Of a stretch of 7,811 nucleotides of DNA, positions 1 to 5,410 are shown one piece after another. The notes under the pieces are model-generated. The model was not told the origin of the DNA. It did no database searches and saw only the letters and a program-made list of their open reading frames with translations. Where the stretch lies: NCBI GenBank assembly GCA_946480485.1, contig CAMLJW010000242.1:1-7811 (forward strand), in the 5' to 3' direction. Position numbers and translations under genes: made by a program. The DNA is from an uncultured Streptomyces sp. (GTDB taxonomy: Bacteria > Actinomycetota > Actinomycetes > Streptomycetales > Streptomycetaceae). The stretch's first letter is position 1, and every line of letters begins with the position of its first letter.

Positions 1-1
1 A

Positions 2-748
2 GACGCCGCGCACACCCTCCCGCCGGCCGGCGGATTCGGCGTGAACACCGGCATCTGCGGGGCCGCGGACCTCGCCTGGAAACTCGCGGCCGAACTCCAC
101 GGCTGGGCCGGACCGAGGCTGCTGGACAGCTACGGAATCGAACGGTTCGCCGTCGCGCTCACGGCCCTGGACAAGGCCCACACCCATCTGGCCCGGACCC
201 TCGCGCGCGAACTACCGGGCGAGTCCGGCCCGTCGGCCCGCGAGAGCGGGTCGGCCCCGGCCCCCGATCCGGCCGAGTCCGCGGCGACCTGGGCAGCCAC
301 GGCCGAACTGCTGACGCGCGACGGCACGGTGCGCGAGTTCGACGCGCCCGAGGTGCACCTGGGGTTCCGCTACACCTCGCCGCTCGTTGTCCCCGACCCG
401 CCCGGCCGCGCGGAGGCCGACCGGCCACGGCGCCTGGGCCCGAGCGCCGCGCCCGGTTGCCGTGCCCCGCACGCGTGGGTGCGTCCGGGGGCCTCCACGC
501 TCGATCTGTTCGGCCGGACGTTCTCGCTGCTGTGCTTCGCGCACCCGGACGGCAGGGACGCGTTCGAGCGGGCCTTCGCCGCGCGGCGCGTCCCGCTGCG
601 CACCACCGTCTGCGCCGATCTGGAGATCGCCAGAACCTATGAACGCGCCTTCGTCCTCGTCCGGCCCGACGGGCACGTGGCATGGCGGGGCGACACGTTG
701 CCAGCCGACGCGAACCCGCTCGTGGCAACAGTCCGCGGCGCCGACTGA
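2..748 (+). CDS. RebC-family FAD-dependent monooxygenase, C-terminal part (5' end outside window)
   Basis: This is the last 248 residues of a class A flavoprotein monooxygenase; the frame is already open at base 2. It begins inside the second FAD-binding motif (DAAHTLPPAGGFGVNTG), which contacts the FAD pyrophosphate and ribityl chain. A helical stretch follows, then a Ala/Pro/Ser-rich linker (about residues 78-106), then the thioredoxin-like C-terminal domain of this family (REFDAPEVHLGFRY, STLDLFGR, VLVRPDGHVAWRG). By eye roughly half of it is identical to the complete homologue at 2296-3912, and its ending is very like recalled RebC. The motif reads HTLPPAGG, closer to ordinary aromatic hydroxylases, whereas the downstream paralogue and RebC read HTLSPSGG. 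The substrate pocket lies outside the window, so the reaction cannot be assigned. It could be a second RebC/StaC-type enzyme or a tailoring hydroxylase like the extra FAD enzymes of indolotryptoline clusters. The stop lies 42 bases before the amine oxidase gene, so one operon is likely. Confidence 0.88.
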   Translation, partial: DAAHTLPPAGGFGVNTGICGAADLAWKLAAELHGWAGPRLLDSYGIERFAVALTALDKAHTHLARTLARELPGESGPSARESGSAPAPDPAESAATWAATAELLTRDGTVREFDAPEVHLGFRYTSPLVVPDPPGRAEADRPRRLGPSAAPGCRAPHAWVRPGASTLDLFGRTFSLLCFAHPDGRDAFERAFAARRVPLRTTVCADLEIARTYERAFVLVRPDGHVAWRGDTLPADANPLVATVRGAD

Positions 749-778
749 CGTGCCTCGGACCGGCGAACACCGAGAGAC

Positions 779-785
779 AAGGTAG
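779..785 (+). promoter_or_regulatory. Ribosome binding site of the amine oxidase gene
   Basis: AAGGTAG lies 5 bases before the ATG at 791, in the 42-base gap after the upstream monooxygenase. It is an imperfect Shine-Dalgarno site, but it supports this ATG, which leaves a short basic leader (about 17 residues) before the FAD-binding strand. No -35/-10 promoter is evident in the gap, which fits read-through from the upstream gene. Confidence 0.55.
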
Positions 786-790
786 AAGCA

Positions 791-2299
791 ATGCGACAGA
801 GCCCTTCTCGCCAGACCGGCCGAGCAGCGGGCAAACGCAAGCGCGTCACAGTCCTGGGCGCGGGCATAGCCGGCCTCGTGGCGGCCTACGAGCTGGAGCG
901 GCTCGGGCAGTGCGAGGTCGAAATCCTTGAGGGGAGCCTCGACGTCGGCGGCCGGATCAGGACGCATCGATTCCTCCCCGGGAAGGAGAAAAGCCCCTTC
1001 GCGGAGCTGGGCGCCATGCGCATCCCGGTCACCCACCAGCGAACGCTGAACTACATCGCCAAGCTCGGCCTACTCGACCGCGTCCGGGAGTTCCGCACCC
1101 TGTTCTCCGACGACAGCGCCTACATGGCCGTACCGGGCGGACACGCCCGGGTCCAGGACGTCCCCGACCACCTGGTGCGGGAGCTCGGCCGAAGTCTCGG
1201 CGACCACACGTACCCCGATCACACCCTGCTGTTCGGGGCCTGGCTGAAGGCGAGCATGGACGCCATCGCGCCCCAGGAGTTCCGCGCCGGCCCGAAGGAC
1301 GTCATGAGTCCGGCGCTGCTGGACGCCGTCGGGCGCATCGACCTGCGTCCCTACCGGTGCGGGGCGAAGAGCAACCGGTTCGAGCTCCACTCGGTGTTCG
1401 CCGACCACCCCTACCTGCGGGACACCTGCGGGCCGTCGGGGGACCGGTTCCTCGACGACGTCCTCAACGAGACGAGCGGATCCCTGGTACGGCTGCACGG
1501 CGGCATGGACACCCTGACAAGGGCGCTGGCCGCCAGGATCCGGGGCCCCATACGGCTCGGGCACGAGGTGCGGGGCATCGAGGTCCGGGACGACGAGGTC
1601 GTCGTACGCGTCCACGACGGCGCGCAGACCGTGGAGCGGAGCTACGACCACGTGCTGTGCACCCTGCCGCTGACCGTGCTTCGCCGCCTTCCGCTGACCG
1701 GCTTCGACGAGGACAAGCTGGACACCATCCGCGACACCGAGTACTGGCCCGCGACGAAGATCGCGTTCCACTGCCGGGAACCCTTCTGGGAGGCGGACGG
1801 CATCACCGGCGGTGCCTCCTACACGGGCGGCGTCGCCCGACAGACGTACTACCTGCCGAGCGAGGGCGACCCGGCACTGGGCGCCGTGCTGCTGGCGAGC
1901 TACACGATCGGCGCGGACGCGGAGGCGCTGAGCGCGATGGGCGACGAGGAGCGGGCCGCCGCGGTGCTCGCCGACCTCTCCACGATGCACCCGCAGCTGC
2001 GCACCCCCGGAATGGTGCTCGGCACAGTGGAGCAGCTGTGGGGCGAGGACAAGTGGAGCCGCGGAGCGGCCACCGTGCGATGGCGCCAGAGCCAGGAGCT
2101 GCGGGAAGCCCAACGCCAGGCGGCCGCCCGCCGTCAGGGCAGCCTCTTCTTCGCGGGTGAGCACTGCTCGACCATGCCCGCCTGGATCGAGGGCGCGATC
2201 GAATCCGCCGTCGACGCCGTCCACGAGATCTGCTGGTACGACGCCAAGGCGCGGCCCGCGTTCGCGGGTGCCGTGCGCGAGGAGGGCAAGTCGGCATGA
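791..2299 (+). CDS. staO: FAD-dependent L-amino acid oxidase, RebO/StaO type (probable L-tryptophan oxidase)
   Basis: This 502-residue flavin amine oxidase is predicted to oxidise L-tryptophan (or a substituted tryptophan) to the imine of indole-3-pyruvate, releasing H2O2; this is the first committed step of indolocarbazole formation. Residues 19-47 form the dinucleotide-binding fold (VLGAGIAGLVAAYELERLG, ending in the ribose-binding Glu47). GGRIRTHRF follows (53-61), then ELGAMRIP (72-79), whose Arg77 sits where L-amino acid oxidases bind the substrate carboxylate. The C-terminal FAD motif is FAGEH (454-458), followed by PAWIEGAIESA, the usual ending of the family. No signal peptide is seen, so it should be cytoplasmic. 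Its stop overlaps the next start (ATGA). The substrate is inferred mainly from the adjacent StaC-like and StaP-like genes; on its own the sequence shows only the amine/amino acid oxidase family. It is slightly longer than RebO (about 473 residues), partly through its N-terminal leader and C-terminal tail. Confidence 0.82.
   Translation: MRQSPSRQTGRAAGKRKRVTVLGAGIAGLVAAYELERLGQCEVEILEGSLDVGGRIRTHRFLPGKEKSPFAELGAMRIPVTHQRTLNYIAKLGLLDRVREFRTLFSDDSAYMAVPGGHARVQDVPDHLVRELGRSLGDHTYPDHTLLFGAWLKASMDAIAPQEFRAGPKDVMSPALLDAVGRIDLRPYRCGAKSNRFELHSVFADHPYLRDTCGPSGDRFLDDVLNETSGSLVRLHGGMDTLTRALAARIRGPIRLGHEVRGIEVRDDEVVVRVHDGAQTVERSYDHVLCTLPLTVLRRLPLTGFDEDKLDTIRDTEYWPATKIAFHCREPFWEADGITGGASYTGGVARQTYYLPSEGDPALGAVLLASYTIGADAEALSAMGDEERAAAVLADLSTMHPQLRTPGMVLGTVEQLWGEDKWSRGAATVRWRQSQELREAQRQAAARRQGSLFFAGEHCSTMPAWIEGAIESAVDAVHEICWYDAKARPAFAGAVREEGKSA
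2279..2285 (+). promoter_or_regulatory. Ribosome binding site of the StaC-like gene
   Basis: GAGGAGG inside the last codons of the amine oxidase gene lies 10 bases before the ATG at 2296. It is a strong Shine-Dalgarno match and fixes this start, giving the ATGA overlap. The arrangement suggests translational coupling of the two genes. Confidence 0.7.
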
Positions 2300-3912
2300 C
2301 AACGTACGAGACGGACGTCCTGATCGTGGGCGGCGGACCGGTCGGCATGGCGTTGGCGCTGGACCTGCGCCACCGGGGCGTGGACTGTGTCCTCGCCGAG
2401 GCGACCGACGGCTCGGTCGCCCACTCGAAGGTGAGCACCATCGGCCCGCGTTCCATGGAACTGTTCCGGCGCTGGGGCGTTGCCCACCGCATCCGTACAG
2501 CCGGCTGGCCCGACGACCACCCGCTCGACGTGGCCTGGGTGACACAGGTCGGCGGTCACGAGGTCCTGCGTGTGCCGCGCGGCAGCGCCGGGGACCGCCC
2601 CGCCTCCCCGCACTCGCCGGAGCACGACCGCATCTGCCCCGCGCACTGGCTGAACCCGCTGCTCATGGAAGCCCTGGGCACCCACCCCGACGGGCCGGTC
2701 CGGATCCACCACCAGGTGCTGGAGTGGACGCAGACCGATGACCACGTCCTGGTCACGGTCGCCGACCTCGCCCGGGACACCACGCACACGATCAGGGCGC
2801 GTTATCTGGTCGCCTGCGACGGGGCCTCCTCGCCAGTGCGCAAGGCGTGCGGCATCGCGTCACCCGACCGGTACGAGCCCCAGGTGTTCCGCAACATCCT
2901 CTTCCGCGCCCCGCGGCTGCGCCCGGACCTGGAGGCACGCGGGCACCGGCACGCCATGGTGCACTTCCTGCTCCTCCCCCCGGCGATGCGGTACCCGATG
3001 AGGGCGCTGGACGGCGAGGGTCTCTACAACCTGGTCGTGGGCTGCGAGGCCGCCGCCGGCGACGGGGAGGACGCGCACAGCCTGCTCCAGCGGGCGTTCG
3101 CCTTCCCGACGCCGGTGGAGATCCTTGCCGACGGCAAGTGGTACCTGACGCATCGCGTCGCCGACCGGTACCAGTCGGGCCGGGTGTTCCTCGTGGGGGA
3201 CGCGGCCCACACGCTGTCGCCCTCGGGCGGCTTCGGCCTCAACACCGGTATCGCCGACGCCGCCGACCTGGGCTGGAAGCTCGCTGCGGAGCTGGCTGGC
3301 TGGGCGGGCCCCGGCCTGCTCGCCTCGTACGACACCGAGCGCCGCCGGATCGCCCTGCGGAACCTTGAGGAGGCCAACACCAACCTGACGCGCACGACGC
3401 GCCGGGAACTGCCGGCCGAACTGAACGACGACACGCCCGCCGGCGGCCGGGCCCGCGCCGCGCTCGCCGAGGCCATGGAACGCGAGCACGCGGCCCGCGA
3501 GTTCGACGCACCCGACGTGCACCTCGGCTTCCGCTACCACTCGCCGATCGTCGCCGGTGAGACCGAGGAGGAGGCGGCGCGCCGACTGGGGGCGGCGGCT
3601 CCCGGCTCCCGCGCTCCGCACGTCTGGCTGAGCCCCGGCACCTCGACGCTGGACCTGTTCGGAGCGGGCTTCCACCTGCTAGCGCTCGGCCCTGCGGACG
3701 GCGTGGACGGCGCGGCGAAGATCGAGCGGGCGTTCACCGACCGGGGCGTCCCCCTCGGCACCACCACCCTTGACGATCCCGCGGTCGCCGAGGCGTACGG
3801 CTCCCGCCTGGTGCTGGTGCGCCCCGACGGGCACGTGGCCTGGCGCGGCGAGGAGCCCCCCGCCTCGCCCAAAGCCCTCGTCGACCTGGTCCGGGGGGCG
3901 GTACGCCCGTGA
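2296..3912 (+). CDS. staC: StaC/RebC-family FAD-dependent enzyme of indolocarbazole aglycone formation
   Basis: The 538-residue class A flavoprotein aligns almost without gaps to RebC as I recall it (shared stretches include IGPRSMELFRRWGV, RTAGWPDDHPLD and QVFRNILFRAP). It has the N-terminal FAD motif GGGPVG (12-17), the DG motif CDGASSP (174-180), the second FAD motif GDAAHTLSPSGGFG (301-314) and a thioredoxin-like C-terminal domain (about 400-538). With the P450 coupling enzyme, this family channels the unstable intermediate to a defined aglycone: RebC gives the arcyriaflavin (imide) type, StaC the K252c (lactam) type. RebC pocket residues Arg230, Trp276 and Glu396 correspond to Arg236, Trp282 and Glu402 here. 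RebC Phe216 and Arg239 are replaced by Val222 and Asn245, the residues reported to make RebC behave like StaC. RebC Arg46 corresponds to Lys45. The start is fixed by a strong ribosome binding site and by the RebC alignment. The gene overlaps both neighbours by 4 bases. Family membership is very secure; the StaC rather than RebC outcome is inference. Confidence 0.92.
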   Translation: MTTYETDVLIVGGGPVGMALALDLRHRGVDCVLAEATDGSVAHSKVSTIGPRSMELFRRWGVAHRIRTAGWPDDHPLDVAWVTQVGGHEVLRVPRGSAGDRPASPHSPEHDRICPAHWLNPLLMEALGTHPDGPVRIHHQVLEWTQTDDHVLVTVADLARDTTHTIRARYLVACDGASSPVRKACGIASPDRYEPQVFRNILFRAPRLRPDLEARGHRHAMVHFLLLPPAMRYPMRALDGEGLYNLVVGCEAAAGDGEDAHSLLQRAFAFPTPVEILADGKWYLTHRVADRYQSGRVFLVGDAAHTLSPSGGFGLNTGIADAADLGWKLAAELAGWAGPGLLASYDTERRRIALRNLEEANTNLTRTTRRELPAELNDDTPAGGRARAALAEAMEREHAAREFDAPDVHLGFRYHSPIVAGETEEEAARRLGAAAPGSRAPHVWLSPGTSTLDLFGAGFHLLALGPADGVDGAAKIERAFTDRGVPLGTTTLDDPAVAEAYGSRLVLVRPDGHVAWRGEEPPASPKALVDLVRGAVRP

Positions 3913-5210
3913 CCTCCCCCGCACTGCCCCGCTTCGACATCATCGGGTGGACACCGCAGGACACGGCCGATCCCTACCCGGTGTACCGGCGCTACCGCGT
4001 CCACGACCCGGTCCATCTGAGCGCCACTTCCGACACGGGTGTCAACACGTGGTACGTCTTCGGCCACGCGGACGTCCAGTCCGTCCTGTCCGGCCAGCAC
4101 TTCCTGCGCGCCCCGGTGCCCCCGGAGGGCGCGCAGGGCTCCGTGCCGCGCCTGCCGGCCCCGATCCCCAAGGAGTACCCGGCACTGCGCCAACTGGTGA
4201 GCAACTGGCTGGTCTTCATGGACCCGCCGCACCACACCCGGCTGCGCGGCCTGCTCTCCGCAGAGTTCTCCCCCCGCGTCGTACGAGCTCTGGGGCCCGC
4301 CGTCGCCGCCATCGTCGACGAACTCCTGGACGGGTTGGCGGGCGAGCCGGTGGTCGACTTCGTGACGGAGTTCGCCGCGCCCTTCCCGATCCTGGTCATC
4401 TCCGAACTCCTCGGGGTGCCCGGATCGGACCGCGGCTGGCTGCGCGCCCGTGCCCTCGACATCCAGCACGCCAGCTCGGCACGCGTCGGCGGCCCGGGCG
4501 GCGGGTACGAGCGGGCGGAAGCGGCCGCGCGCCAGCTCACCGACTACTTCCGGGACCTGGTCGGACAGCGGCGCGCGCAGCCCGCCAAGGACCTGGTCTC
4601 GCTGCTGGTACATGCCCCGGGCGGACTGACGGAACCGCAGATCGTGGGCACCTGCGTCCATCTGCTCACAGCCGGGCACGAAACGACGACGAACCTGCTC
4701 GGCAAGACACTGCTGACCCTGCTCGCCCGCCCCGCCCTGGCCGACCAACTGCGCGCGGACGCCGGCCTGCTGCCCGGCGCCGTCGAGGAGTTCATCCGCC
4801 ACGACTCCCCGGTGCAGATGGTGACGCGCTGGGCCCACCGTGACGAGGACCTGGGCGGGCGCACCGTACGCCGCGGCGACAAGGTCGTCCTCGTCCTCGG
4901 GTCGGCCAACCGCGACCCCCGCCGGTTCCCCGACCCCGACGAGATACGGCTGCGCCGGGACGCCGGCCGCCACACCGGATTCGGTATCGGCATCCACTAC
5001 TGCCTGGGCGCGCCGCTCGCCCGGCTGGAGGCGACGACCGGACTGCGCGGGCTGTTGAGCCTGCTGCCCACCATGACCCTGGCCGACGAACCGGTCCGCT
5101 ACGCGCCCGACATGGTCTTCCACGGACCCGAGCGAATCATGCTGCGCCTCGGAGGCGGCGCTGGAGGTCGACCGCACGCTGTTCCCACGGCTGGTCGGAG
5201 ACATCCCTGA
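3909..5210 (+). CDS. staP: Cytochrome P450, StaP/RebP type (chromopyrrolic acid aryl-coupling enzyme)
   Basis: The 433-residue bacterial P450 closely matches StaP as I recall it. The N-terminus LPRFDIIGW...[12 protein letters not shown] supports the GTG at 3909, which overlaps the preceding stop (GTGA), although only a weak G-rich ribosome binding site (about 3893-3898) precedes it. Other landmarks are [12 protein letters not shown] (99-110), the I-helix [16 protein letters not shown] (247-262), the ExxR pair Glu294/Arg297, and the heme loop [10 protein letters not shown] (358-367) with Cys365 as heme ligand. StaP has His rather than Gly-Asp/Glu before the acid-alcohol pair, and His257 occupies that place. 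The predicted reaction is oxidative C-C coupling of the two indoles of chromopyrrolic acid, giving the indolocarbazole core together with the StaC-like partner; electrons would come from a ferredoxin and reductase encoded elsewhere. The StaP-like region ends near residue 414. The last ~19 residues ([11 protein letters not shown]...RHP) are unrelated and are read out of frame through a trpC fragment, so the original stop appears to be lost. Confidence 0.93.
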   Translation: MTSPALPRFDIIGWTPQDTADPYPVYRRYRVHDPVHLSATSDTGVNTWYVFGHADVQSVLSGQHFLRAPVPPEGAQGSVPRLPAPIPKEYPALRQLVSNWLVFMDPPHHTRLRGLLSAEFSPRVVRALGPAVAAIVDELLDGLAGEPVVDFVTEFAAPFPILVISELLGVPGSDRGWLRARALDIQHASSARVGGPGGGYERAEAAARQLTDYFRDLVGQRRAQPAKDLVSLLVHAPGGLTEPQIVGTCVHLLTAGHETTTNLLGKTLLTLLARPALADQLRADAGLLPGAVEEFIRHDSPVQMVTRWAHRDEDLGGRTVRRGDKVVLVLGSANRDPRRFPDPDEIRLRRDAGRHTGFGIGIHYCLGAPLARLEATTGLRGLLSLLPTMTLADEPVRYAPDMVFHGPERIMLRLGGGAGGRPHAVPTAGRRHP

Positions 5211-5374
5211 CGGGGTGGTGCGCATCGCCGAGTCCGGCGTGCTGGGCCCCGAGAACGTGGCGGTGTACGCCGCCGCGGGGGCGGACGCCGTCCTGGTGGG
5301 CACCTCGCTGGTCACCGCAACGGCGCCCGGCCGATGCCGTGCGGCTGCTCATGCCGACGCCCTTAGCGGCAGCG
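5152..5374 (+). pseudogene. trpC: 3' remnant of trpC (indole-3-glycerol phosphate synthase), truncated and frameshifted
   Basis: From 5161 one frame reads [18 protein letters not shown], then [18 protein letters not shown], then [17 protein letters not shown]. This is the order of the last strands and helices of actinobacterial indole-3-glycerol phosphate synthase: the LxVD segment, the ESG motif (catalytic Glu and phosphate-binding Ser) and the [12 protein letters not shown] phosphate loop. About 50 residues remain of a normal ~270, with no catalytic lysines and no start. After 5328 the likely continuation ADAVRLL shifts by one base into another frame (5330-5350), suggesting a single-base indel. 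The beginning overlaps the 3' end of the P450 gene in a different frame. It cannot make an active enzyme. TrpC is on the tryptophan pathway, so it may be the relic of a dedicated precursor-supply gene or of a chromosomal trp locus at a recombination junction. Homology is confident; the exact ends are approximate. Confidence 0.8.
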
Positions 5375-5403
5375 GGCCGGACAGCCCTCGGCTGCCGGCC
5401 CGC
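5372..5403. terminator. Bidirectional hairpin terminator between converging genes
   Basis: A 9-bp arm GCGGGCCGG (5372-5380) pairs perfectly with CCGGCCCGC (5395-5403). Inside it, after one bulged A (5381), CAGCC (5382-5386) pairs with GGCTG (5390-5394) around a CTC loop. The total is 14 base pairs, nearly all G-C. There is no T tract on either side, which is common for actinobacterial terminators. It ends 7 bases before the stop of the minus-strand regulator and follows the P450 and trpC remnant, so it can end both transcripts. Confidence 0.75.
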
Positions 5404-5410
5404 AAACCCT

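Noticed and set aside
1590..1605. Inverted repeat ACGACGAGGTCGTCGT as a possible operator
   Set aside because: It lies inside the amine oxidase coding region, where Asp-Asp-Glu-Val-Val-Val codons produce it naturally, and no second copy was noticed near a promoter.
1070..2545. 491-codon open frame on the minus strand
   Set aside because: It is antisense to the amine oxidase and the start of the StaC-like gene, with no domain or ribosome binding site support.
3534..5315. 593-codon open frame on the minus strand
   Set aside because: It lies antisense to the StaC-like and P450 genes, has low-complexity Arg/Gly/Ala composition and no recognisable motif. It is a typical shadow in G+C-rich DNA.
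3909..5350. Functional P450-TrpC fusion protein
   Set aside because: The TrpC segment is in a different frame from the P450, lacks most of the enzyme and is itself frameshifted.
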